NCBI GenBank assembly: GCA_018224415.1
Contig: JAGTUZ010000302.1
Location: forward strand, 1 to 5,587
Direction: 5' to 3'
Length of the DNA: 5,587 bases
Origin: Bacteroidota bacterium
GTDB taxonomy: Bacteria; Bacteroidota; Ignavibacteria; SZUA-365
In this document: positions 1 through 5,576 of the stretch, piece after piece
How positions within the stretch are numbered: position 1 is the first letter of the stretch
Layout of the letters: each line of letters begins with the position of its first letter
The notes under the pieces: generated by a model
Database searches by the model: none
What the model saw: the letters and a program-made list of their open reading frames with translations, nothing else
Told to the model about the DNA's origin: nothing
Position numbers and translations under genes: made by a program

Positions 1-15
1 CAGGAGAATACGCAT
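1..15 (-). CDS. possible 5' end of a further minus-strand gene (partial)
   Basis: On the minus strand an ATG at 15-13 is followed by four open codons to the window edge, reading M-R-I-L-L, a common type of bacterial N-terminus. Its position after the OmpA-family gene on the same strand fits a next gene downstream. There is no clear Shine-Dalgarno sequence in front of it, and five codons cannot identify a product or prove a gene. On the plus strand the same bases could equally be the last codons of a convergent gene, since all three plus frames close between 24 and 42. Confidence 0.22.
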
Positions 16-29
16 GGGATGGCTGATAT

Positions 30-71
30 AAATGACAAATGACAAATGACAAAGTACAAATGACAGATGAC
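30..71. repeat. heptanucleotide tandem array, AAATGAC type, 6 units
   Basis: Six contiguous 7-bp units: AAATGAC at 30-36, 37-43 and 44-50, AAAGTAC at 51-57, AAATGAC at 58-64 and AGATGAC at 65-71. On the minus strand it reads as GTCATTT units and ends about 15 bp before the possible ATG at 15. A 7-bp period is not a multiple of three, so this is not a conserved coding repeat; long frames through it are a by-product of repetition. The variant unit AAAGTAC shares GTAC with the neighbouring array. Function is unknown; a length-variable leader or a dispersed genomic repeat are both possible. Confidence 0.9.
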
Positions 72-74
72 CTG

Positions 75-130
75 CGTACTGCTTACAGCTTACAGCGTAC
101 AGCGTACAGCGTACAGCGTACAGCGTACTG
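75..130. repeat. heptanucleotide tandem array, CGTACAG type, 8 units
   Basis: Eight contiguous 7-bp units: CGTACTG (75-81), CTTACAG twice (82-95), CGTACAG four times (96-123) and CGTACTG (124-130). The same variant unit, CGTACTG, caps both ends, while the central units are identical. Six of the eight units carry the palindromic core GTAC. It begins three bases after the AAATGAC-type array and ends one base before the GC hairpin that follows the OmpA-family gene. It lies wholly between genes. Confidence 0.92.
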
Positions 131-131
131 C

Positions 132-148
132 GCGGCGCGCAGCGCCGC
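132..148 (-). terminator. GC-rich hairpin right after the OmpA-family stop codon
   Basis: The arms GCGGCGC (132-138) and GCGCCGC (142-148) are perfect reverse complements around a 3-base loop. On the minus strand the hairpin starts one base after the TAG stop at 152-150. No run of T follows it; the CGTACAG-type array does. A classical intrinsic terminator is therefore not shown. It could serve as a U-tract-less terminator or a 3' end stabiliser, or be a chance GC palindrome. Confidence 0.4.
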
Positions 149-149
149 A

Positions 150-2588
150 CTACCGTTCGATCACATTGACCGGACTGCGTTCGCCGAGGCGAACGATGAA
201 AATTTCCACACGACGATTGAAGGCGCGGCCGAGGTCGCTGCTGTTGTCCATAAGCGGACGCGTCTCGCCGAAGCCACGCGCCTGGATGCGCGACGGTGCG
301 ATACCCGACTGCACAAAGAAATTCTTGACCGCAAGCGCGCGGCGCATGGACAGATTCTCGTTGTAGGCGTCGGTGCCCTCGGCGTCGGTGTGTCCACGGA
401 TCTCGACCACCATTTCCGGATAGGCGCGGAATACCGCGACTTTTTCCATAAGGTCGGCCAGGTATTCGCGCCGGATGATATCCATGTCAAAATCGAAATG
501 CACGTCGGTGAGCACAAAGGTGCCGCCCTCGACGAGGTTGTCGAGCGTGAATGCGGGAAGTGAACTCCCGCGCATCGCCATGTCGAAGTCAAAGGAAATG
601 GTACTGCGCGTGGTGTCGTAATCCGTACGCACCGGAACGATGTGCTGCACCGAACGCGGGACGTAGCCCGAATACCGCGCCAGCAGGGGTGCCTCGGCTG
701 GGCCATACACCGAGTCGCGATCGATGCGCCACGCGCCACCTTCACCTGCGCCCACACCGCGGCCTCTGCGAAGCAGCGGATTCGAATCTCCGCTGCCGCG
801 GATCACCGCGTGATCCGTGCCTCCCGCCCCTTCGCCGATGCCCACCCCGCGGCCCCGACCGTCGCGTCCGTCACCCGAGCCGTCGCCGGTCACGGTCCCA
901 CGGTCGATTCCGCCACCCTCCCCTTCACCGATGCCCACGCCCTGTCCGCGGCCGCCACCTTCCCCTTCACCGATGCCCACGCCCTGTCCTCGACCGCTGC
1001 GTCCCCCGCCCGCGACGGTTGCGCTGTCGATGCCTCCCCTGCCTTCACCGATGCCCACGCCCTGTCCGCGGCCGCTGCGTCCGTCGCCGGCCAGTGCCGG
1101 ATCGCCGGCGATGCCGTCGGGACAGCCGTCGTCGTCGTGAATGCCGTTGTAGGTCTCGGGAACAAGCGGACACTGGTCGACGCCGTCCCACACGCCGTCG
1201 CTGTCGGTGTCGCGATCGAGGGGATCGGTACGGGTCTCGACGATTTCGACGTCGTCGTTCAGGCCGTCGCCGTCCGTGTCGGCGCTGTTGGGATTGGTGC
1301 GGTGGAAAGCGATTTCCTCGTAGTCGTTGAGGTTATCGCCGTCGGTGTCGCCGCGCAGCGCGTTGGTGCGGTAAGTCACCACCTCGTTGTAATCGAATAC
1401 ACCATCGCCGTCGGAGTCGGCTTTCAGGGGGTTGGTCCCGTGCACACGCACTTCGTCATAGTCGCTCAGCCCGTCGTAATCGGTGTCGACCAGACGCGGA
1501 TCCGTGCCGAGACCGAGTTCCTCGAGGTCATTGAGACCGTCTTCGTCGCTGTCGAACAACAGCGGGTTGGTGCCATGAATGTAAATCTCGTCGAAATCGC
1601 TCAGTCCGTCCTGATCGGTATCCGCCAGCGCCGGACGCGTGCGGAACACCGTGACCTCGTAATAGTCGCCCAGTCGGTCGTTGTCCGTGTCCCATTTCAG
1701 CGGATGCGAGTTGAAAAATTGGGCCTCTTCGTAATCGGACAGTCCGTCCCCGTCGGAATCGGGCTCGTACACGTCGCTGCCGAGTCCTTCCTCGGCGCGG
1801 TTCGCCAGTAGATCCCCATCGTAATCGTCGTCGCGGAACAGATACACGCGCAGCCCGAGACTGGCGGTGAAGAGGTTGTCATCCGCCTCCTCGCGCACAT
1901 ACGGATGCTCGCCGCCACTCTTGATGTAGTCGATGCTCAGCAGTTTCTCGTCGTAGGCATCGAGATCTCCCTTGAAAATCATTGTGTACCGCAGTTCGAC
2001 GCTGAGGGCGATCGCGGGGGTGAAAAACACATCAAGACCCAGGCCGAAGGGCACCGACACCGCGCCGGGCATGTCGGCCTTGGGACGCGTCGTCACGACA
2101 TTGCCACCGTGGTCGTCGGCGTCGTACACCGTCACTCCCGCACCGATGAGCAGCGAGAAATCGAATACCGACATCTGCAGCGGCCGGTACTGCATGAGCA
2201 GATGCATGTTGGTGAACTCCGTCGAGCGTTCGGCGTCTTCCGGACCGAACTGAAAATCATACAATTCCGGATCGACCAGACTGCTTTTTCGCAGGTATGA
2301 TAATTTGCCGTACTCCACGCCCAGTCCGACGGACAGGAACGTGCGAACGGAAAACATGCCGCTCAGTGAGATGAGTCTGGTGTCGTCGATCGGTTTGAAC
2401 TCCCCGGTGTAACGGTTCAGTCCCCCACCGAAGCGGAATGCCAGTAGTCCCTGCGAGTACCGCGTACGGTATTCGTCGTCAAGCATGCCAACATCCTGCT
2501 GCGCGTGCAGCGTGGAGGTGGCTGCAAGAATCAGCAGGAGGAAGAGCAGGCGGGGCAGCAGGTGCGTGTATTGCGTGCGACGCGGCAT
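150..2588 (-). CDS. OmpA-family outer-membrane protein with beta-barrel, TSP3 repeats and Gly-rich repeat linker
   Basis: This 812-residue protein probably sits in the outer membrane and anchors it to peptidoglycan. A Sec signal peptide ends near A29 (LHA before QQ). Residues about 36-250 alternate like short beta-strands and end in LGLRVYLF, consistent with an eight-stranded barrel. Residues 253-492 hold about ten thrombospondin type-3 calcium-binding repeats (DxDxDGxxD), ending in a cysteine-bearing CP...DDDGCPD segment. An Arg/Gly/Glu repeat linker spans 501-629. The OmpA C-terminal domain, about 685-802, carries GHTDAEG (D735) and NRRVEI (R792/R793), the motifs that bind diaminopimelate. 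FDFDM occurs twice (666-670 and 698-702), the second at the usual domain start. An in-frame ATG at 2666 would add 26 residues, but they put a non-hydrophobic stretch before the signal peptide and would translate the inverted repeat at 2624-2641, so 2588 is preferred. No strong Shine-Dalgarno is seen. Domain identity is secure; the barrel strand count is inferred. Confidence 0.93.
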   Translation of the reverse strand: MPRRTQYTHLLPRLLFLLLILAATSTLHAQQDVGMLDDEYRTRYSQGLLAFRFGGGLNRYTGEFKPIDDTRLISLSGMFSVRTFLSVGLGVEYGKLSYLRKSSLVDPELYDFQFGPEDAERSTEFTNMHLLMQYRPLQMSVFDFSLLIGAGVTVYDADDHGGNVVTTRPKADMPGAVSVPFGLGLDVFFTPAIALSVELRYTMIFKGDLDAYDEKLLSIDYIKSGGEHPYVREEADDNLFTASLGLRVYLFRDDDYDGDLLANRAEEGLGSDVYEPDSDGDGLSDYEEAQFFNSHPLKWDTDNDRLGDYYEVTVFRTRPALADTDQDGLSDFDEIYIHGTNPLLFDSDEDGLNDLEELGLGTDPRLVDTDYDGLSDYDEVRVHGTNPLKADSDGDGVFDYNEVVTYRTNALRGDTDGDNLNDYEEIAFHRTNPNSADTDGDGLNDDVEIVETRTDPLDRDTDSDGVWDGVDQCPLVPETYNGIHDDDGCPDGIAGDPALAGDGRSGRGQGVGIGEGRGGIDSATVAGGGRSGRGQGVGIGEGEGGGRGQGVGIGEGEGGGIDRGTVTGDGSGDGRDGRGRGVGIGEGAGGTDHAVIRGSGDSNPLLRRGRGVGAGEGGAWRIDRDSVYGPAEAPLLARYSGYVPRSVQHIVPVRTDYDTTRSTISFDFDMAMRGSSLPAFTLDNLVEGGTFVLTDVHFDFDMDIIRREYLADLMEKVAVFRAYPEMVVEIRGHTDAEGTDAYNENLSMRRALAVKNFFVQSGIAPSRIQARGFGETRPLMDNSSDLGRAFNRRVEIFIVRLGERSPVNVIER
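702..1088 (-). repeat. degenerate in-gene repeats coding for the Arg/Gly/Glu-rich linker
   Basis: Five copies of a module read GRG-(Q/R)-GVG-(I/A)-GEG in the protein, most followed by a spacer of the form IDxxTVxG. Corresponding plus-strand starts are near 739, 829, 922, 964 and 1042. Copies at 922-955 and 1042-1075 are identical over 34 bp. The stretches 912-947 and 954-989 differ at one base and have a 42-bp (14-codon) period. The two outer left copies (739 and 829) are more diverged. Near-identity at DNA level, not only in protein, points to recent duplication or slippage. All spacings keep frame. Confidence 0.88.
1113..1832 (-). repeat. thrombospondin type-3 (TSP3) calcium-binding repeat stalk
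   Basis: About ten units of roughly 23 residues follow the barrel. Each has an aspartate-rich loop such as DTDGDGLND or DSDEDGLND, then an acidic pair and often a TNPL-type turn. In known TSP3 proteins these aspartates coordinate calcium and stiffen the chain. The third unit (DTDNDRLGD) and the eighth (DTDGDNLND) replace the usual glycine, so those loops may bind less well. The last unit carries two cysteines (DQCP and GCPDG) that could form a disulfide, as is common where TSP3 stalks join OmpA domains. Confidence 0.9.
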
Positions 2589-2623
2589 GCGCGGCGGAGT
2601 CCGATCGTGACAGGTGAGGATAA

Positions 2624-2641
2624 ACTTTATCGGAATAAAGT
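2624..2641. promoter_or_regulatory. perfect inverted repeat upstream of the OmpA-family gene
   Basis: Arms ACTTTAT (2624-2630) and ATAAAGT (2635-2641) are exact reverse complements around CGGA. The element is AT-rich in a GC-rich neighbourhood and lies 35 bases upstream of the preferred ATG at 2588. It could be an operator half-site pair, part of a promoter, or a small hairpin in the 5' leader. The minus strand reads TACTTTAT here, which only partly resembles the TAnnTTTG element of Bacteroidota promoters, so I do not call a promoter. Confidence 0.5.
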
Positions 2642-2715
2642 ACGAATTTCCGGTTTGGGAAACCATCGGAATCGGACTGCTCTGCCCGGTGCGGTGAGGC
2701 GGAGACGAGGGCTTG

Positions 2716-2745
2716 CCACGCCGAAGCGGAGTGCGCCGCAGGTGG
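2716..2745 (-). other. weak nested stem-loop after the methyltransferase gene
   Basis: Outer arms CCAC (2716-2719) and GTGG (2742-2745) enclose inner arms GCGG (2726-2729) and CCGC (2736-2739). The structure lies 17 bp past the methyltransferase stop, where a transcript end would be plausible. It has no T-tract, short stems and internal loops, so it is weak support for termination. The 174-bp gap 2589-2762 otherwise shows only the inverted repeat at 2624-2641. Confidence 0.25.
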
Positions 2746-2762
2746 ACGAACGCAAAGGCGGG

Positions 2763-3539
2763 TCAGCGCAGGGCGTACATGAACACGGCGTGGGCGACGG
2801 CGAGATTCAGGGATTCCGCGCCACCGCCGGGAATGCGGATGCGACGGGGGACGCGTGCGAGCAGTTCGTCGGGAAGTCCGTGGGCTTCGCTGCCGAATAC
2901 CAGCAGCACGCTTTCATCACGCGGCCAGCTGTCCGCCGGCACGCCGTCCGTGGCGGTTGTGGCCACCGGCACGCGTCCTGCCTTCGCGGCCAGCGCGAGC
3001 AGTGCTTCTGTGTCGGCGACCTCTCCGAGGGACACGCGGAACAGCGAGCCCATGCTGCTGCGGACGGTTTTGGGATTGAAAGGATCGGCGCTGCCCGCGG
3101 AGTAGAGAATCCCGCGGCTGCCGAACCAGTCGGCGCTGCGAATGGCGGTGCCGAAATTGCCCGGGTCGGCTACTCCCCAGAATGCGGCGACGGGAATATG
3201 TGTTGGGACCGCAGCGATGGCTGCGGCGGCGTCGGTTGGCAGGATGGGCGCCACGGCGGCGAGTCCCTGTGGCTGCCGCGTGTCGGTGATTCGCTCCAGC
3301 AGTTTTTCCGAAGCCGTGAGCACCGGCACCCCGGCGGTCTCCAGCTCCTCCAGCAGCGAGGCGTACCGCTGCTCGCGGCCGGCCGACACCACCACACGTT
3401 CGATCGGTGCAGAGGCGGCGAGGGCGTCGGCGATCAGCCGCTCACCTTCGAGCAGGAAGTGGCCCTGTTCCTCGCGGTACTTTTTCAGCCGCAGCTTTCC
3501 GAGTTCCACGGCCTGCTGCCGCGTGAGTGGTATGCGCAT
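2763..3539 (-). CDS. TrmH/SpoU-family RNA 2'-O-methyltransferase
   Basis: This 258-residue cytoplasmic enzyme is predicted to transfer a methyl group from S-adenosylmethionine to a ribose 2'-hydroxyl in rRNA or tRNA. Residues about 18-95 match the SpoU substrate-binding domain (GHFLLEGERLIADAL at 26-40). The SPOUT catalytic domain follows with all three motifs: DPGNFGTAIRSADWFG (125-140; N128, R134), VFGSEAHGL (214-222; E218) and GGGAESLNLAVAHA (238-251; S243, N245). DPFNPKTVRSSMGSLFR (152-168) is also typical. Motif 3 folds into the trefoil knot that holds the cofactor. The length suits RlmB/TsnR-type enzymes, but the exact target nucleotide cannot be read from sequence, so no symbol is given. 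The ATG lies three bases after the lipoprotein stop (TGA-GTC-ATG) without a good Shine-Dalgarno, suggesting translational coupling. Confidence 0.93.
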   Translation of the reverse strand: MRIPLTRQQAVELGKLRLKKYREEQGHFLLEGERLIADALAASAPIERVVVSAGREQRYASLLEELETAGVPVLTASEKLLERITDTRQPQGLAAVAPILPTDAAAAIAAVPTHIPVAAFWGVADPGNFGTAIRSADWFGSRGILYSAGSADPFNPKTVRSSMGSLFRVSLGEVADTEALLALAAKAGRVPVATTATDGVPADSWPRDESVLLVFGSEAHGLPDELLARVPRRIRIPGGGAESLNLAVAHAVFMYALR

Positions 3540-3542
3540 GAC

Positions 3543-3938
3543 TCAGTTGTTCAGCGCACCCTCGGTGATCCACGTGCGGATGCCGGTGAGCTGGTTCTGG
3601 TTGATGATGATCGGAACGTTGATGGGATGCGGCAGCCGTCCGTCGATTTTCTGCAAGAGCAGACTGCTCTCCGGGTCCCGCGGAATGATGATGCCCGGAC
3701 GCTCGGTCATGGCCACGTACGAGGTGAGACTCAGGTTGCCCGCGCGCGTCTGGTCTTCGTGACAACCGTAGTTGGCACAGCGCAGGTCGAAAAACGGCTG
3801 CACATGCGCCATGTAGCTGACATCCTTGTCCGGAAAGATGATCTCGTCTCCCGGACGCGTGCCGCTGTCGTCACAGGCCGCGAAGGAAAGCAGAAGGGCC
3901 GCGGCGACAAAAGCCGTGAAAGCGATCGTCCTGTTCAT
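3543..3938 (-). CDS. small lipoprotein with CX4CH heme-binding motif (cytochrome c-like)
   Basis: This 131-residue protein starts with a lipoprotein signal peptide; the lipobox FAAC places the acylated cysteine at C22, followed by D23-D24. The mature part has one possible c-type heme site, C54-ANYG-C59-H60, with four instead of two residues between the cysteines. The framing HVQPFFDLRC before it, and IRTWITEGALNN at the C-terminus, resemble small envelope proteins of the planctomycete-type cytochrome c family, often seen in FCB bacteria. Where that family usually has a Met-Pro that can supply the second iron ligand, this protein has RLPHP (101-105), so the ligand could be H104 or absent. It is probably membrane-anchored and faces the periplasm or cell surface; electron transfer is inferred. 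Its ATG overlaps the nucleotidase stop in ATGA, and a good Shine-Dalgarno precedes it. Confidence 0.85.
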   Translation of the reverse strand: MNRTIAFTAFVAAALLLSFAACDDSGTRPGDEIIFPDKDVSYMAHVQPFFDLRCANYGCHEDQTRAGNLSLTSYVAMTERPGIIIPRDPESSLLLQKIDGRLPHPINVPIIINQNQLTGIRTWITEGALNN

Positions 3939-5449
3939 TTCCTGTTTCCTTTAAGAGTGATGCGTCCGTCGGCAGGGCTGTCGATGCGCTTCTGTTCGCG
4001 CACATAGTCGATGAAGACGTCGCGGTCGACCGCGGCAGAACCGGCGGGACGAACCTCGATTTCCGCTTCGGGCAGTCCGAAGACGTCGTGCAGCATCCCG
4101 CCGACGTAGCTGTTGGTGGTCACCGTGTATGTTTTCTCCGGGTCGACCGGCTTGCCACCGACCGCCACGGTCAGGGCCTTGTCCTGCGGCGCGTCATAAT
4201 CGTAGGAGAATCGCAGCCCCGACACCTGACAGAATTCCCCGGTCTCCTCCGCCTGGAATCGCATCATCGACAGCAGCTGGGCACCGGTGACGGAGAAGAC
4301 AACGAACTCGTTGCCGAAGGGACTGATTTCCCACATGTCGCGCAGGGTGATGGGACCCGCGTCGAGATTCTTGCGGATACCGCCGGAATTCTGGAAGGCG
4401 ATGTCCGTTTTTGCGAAGTCGCGCATGACGTCGGCCTGCCAGCTTCCGATATTCGATTCGCCATCGCGTCCACGCACCCAGGGTGTAACCAGTTCGCCAA
4501 TCACTTCCGAGAGACCGGTTTCGACCACGGATTCGAGTTCGCGCACTTTCGCTTCCATGACCGGATCGGGTCTGACATCCTTGACCACGGTTTCGATCAC
4601 CTTACCCCACGACTTCGTCACCTCTCCGCGGGCGCTGTCGACGGTCAGGTCGAGCCTGCCCAGCCAGCGGCTGCGCGATCCCGCCTGCACGATGAGCGCG
4701 CCATTGACGTTTTTCGGCTTGCGCAGCAGGCTGTGCGAATGTCCGCCCACGATCACGTCGATGCCATCGACATTGGCCGCGAGTACGGAATCCTCCTGCA
4801 CGCCCTGGTGGCTGAGCACAACAAAGAACTTCACCCCGAAGCGTTCCTGCAGTTCATGCATGGCCTGCCGCGTGGCCATGGCCGCGTCGAGCACATCGAG
4901 GTCGGCCACGTTGCTGCGCATGGTCAGCGTCTTCAGGTCCGGAGGCGCCAGTCCGATGACGCCGATCGCCATGCCGGCACGACGCAGCATGCGATAGCGC
5001 GGAACAAAGGGCGTGCCGCGGCTCTTGTCCCAGAGATTCGCCGACACGATCGGGAAGCTCACGGTCGGGAAAAGCTGCCGCAGGTTGTCTGCACCGTGGT
5101 CAAATTCATGGTTGCCCAGCGTCATCACGTCCGGCTGCATCAGTTCAAGCAGCTCGAACTGCGAACGTCCTTTCGTGATCGACGAAATTGGCGTTCCCTG
5201 GAAATCGTCACCTGCGTGCAGCAGCAGCACGTTCTCGCGTCCCCCGCGCTCACGGTCCACATACGCCTTCAACACGGCGTACCCGCCGACGTCGACCTTC
5301 TGCCGCTCGCCGTCCACGGTCATGTTCAGCGTTGTCGGCACGTTCTGCGCATGCAGGTCATTGTAATGCAGGATGGTGAGTTCCACCGTCTGCGCGCGCA
5401 GCGAGACGGCAAGCAGAAGGAGAAACAGTGTGCGATATGTCAGGCGCAT
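3935..5449 (-). CDS. secreted 5'-nucleotidase / 2',3'-cyclic phosphodiesterase family (UshA-like)
   Basis: This 504-residue protein is predicted to remove phosphate from nucleotides outside the cytoplasm, feeding nucleoside and phosphate uptake. A signal peptide ends near A19 (SLRA before Q). The N-terminal metallophosphatase domain (about 21-270) has the full two-metal site: NDLH (D31, H33), AGDDF (D81), GNHEFDHG (N113, H114), LSHQG (H214) and GGHSH (H237, H239). The C-terminal 5'-nucleotidase domain (about 312-475) has NSGGIR (R359) for phosphate binding and ISPFGNE (F378, N380), near the base-binding site. No lipobox or wall anchor is seen, so it is probably periplasmic. In-frame ATGs at 5476 and 5548 would add a leader translated from the heptamer array; 5449 places the signal peptide at the N-terminus. 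UDP-sugar or cyclic nucleotide substrates are also possible. It heads a tight cluster with the lipoprotein and methyltransferase genes. Confidence 0.93.
   Translation of the reverse strand: MRLTYRTLFLLLLAVSLRAQTVELTILHYNDLHAQNVPTTLNMTVDGERQKVDVGGYAVLKAYVDRERGGRENVLLLHAGDDFQGTPISSITKGRSQFELLELMQPDVMTLGNHEFDHGADNLRQLFPTVSFPIVSANLWDKSRGTPFVPRYRMLRRAGMAIGVIGLAPPDLKTLTMRSNVADLDVLDAAMATRQAMHELQERFGVKFFVVLSHQGVQEDSVLAANVDGIDVIVGGHSHSLLRKPKNVNGALIVQAGSRSRWLGRLDLTVDSARGEVTKSWGKVIETVVKDVRPDPVMEAKVRELESVVETGLSEVIGELVTPWVRGRDGESNIGSWQADVMRDFAKTDIAFQNSGGIRKNLDAGPITLRDMWEISPFGNEFVVFSVTGAQLLSMMRFQAEETGEFCQVSGLRFSYDYDAPQDKALTVAVGGKPVDPEKTYTVTTNSYVGGMLHDVFGLPEAEIEVRPAGSAAVDRDVFIDYVREQKRIDSPADGRITLKGNRK
3947..3952 (-). 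promoter_or_regulatory. ribosome binding site of the heme-motif lipoprotein
   Basis: The minus strand reads AAAGGA here, eight bases before the ATG at 3938-3936 and inside the last codons of the nucleotidase gene. It is the clearest Shine-Dalgarno sequence in the window and supports the start that overlaps the upstream stop codon. Confidence 0.7.
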
Positions 5450-5484
5450 GGGTGGGTTCCGGTATTGTTGTATCATGGAAATAT

Positions 5485-5522
5485 GGGGAAATGAGGGGAA
5501 AGGGGAAAGGGGAAAGGGGAAA
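5485..5522. repeat. heptanucleotide array GGGGAAA with G-quadruplex potential
   Basis: GGGGAAA occurs at 5485-5491, then after TGA four times in direct tandem (5495-5522), followed by a degenerate purine tail to about 5534. Four runs of four G with three-base A loops match the classical G-quadruplex pattern on the plus strand. That strand is the template for the nucleotidase gene, whose ATG lies 35 bases further on; its transcript would carry C-rich units if it starts upstream. The array may affect transcription or vary in length, but no promoter element can be placed with confidence. Confidence 0.9.
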
Positions 5523-5535
5523 GGCGGAAGGCGGA

Positions 5536-5573
5536 CCGTGCCCGCCATAGCGACGCGGAGGCGGGAAGGACGG
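5536..5573. repeat. imperfect stem-loop upstream of the nucleotidase gene
   Basis: Outer arms CCGT (5536-5539) and ACGG (5570-5573) and inner arms CCCGCC (5541-5546) and GGCGGG (5560-5565) pair, with a 13-base loop and a small asymmetric internal loop. The element lies outside any gene I can support. It might be a dispersed REP-like palindrome or the end of an upstream transcript; one copy in the window cannot decide. Confidence 0.45.
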
Positions 5574-5576
5574 CAG

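Noticed and set aside
30..130. CRISPR array
   Set aside because: Units are 7 bp with no spacers; CRISPR repeats are roughly 23-50 bp with unique spacers between.
39..563. Plus-strand frame through the heptamer arrays, with a repeating TAYSVQR-like translation
   Set aside because: A 7-bp tandem repeat always gives a 7-residue translated repeat if no stop arises. The frame continues antisense into the conserved OmpA domain, so it is an artefact.
642..1811. Long open plus-strand frame antisense to the OmpA-family gene
   Set aside because: It is held open by the periodic Asp and Gly codons of the TSP3 and linker repeats on the other strand. Its translation has no recognisable domain and mirrors those repeats.
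150..2588. Type IX secretion sorting domain in the secreted proteins
   Set aside because: Neither the OmpA-family protein nor the nucleotidase ends in a recognisable C-terminal sorting domain; both end in or just after their own family domains.
2589..2666. N-terminal extension of the OmpA-family protein from the ATG at 2666
   Set aside because: It places 26 residues before a normal signal peptide and would translate the inverted repeat at 2624-2641.
2505..4007. Long open plus-strand frame across the methyltransferase and lipoprotein genes
   Set aside because: It runs antisense through two genes with clear family motifs and two gene boundaries, has no domain of its own, and is explained by high GC content.
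4088..5494. Long open plus-strand frame antisense to the nucleotidase
   Set aside because: The minus strand holds a complete catalytic motif set; the plus-strand product is His- and Arg-rich without recognisable motifs.
5450..5548. N-terminal extension of the nucleotidase from the ATG at 5548
   Set aside because: It would translate the array into a Pro/Phe repeat and bury the signal peptide. The ATG at 5449 gives a normal secreted start.
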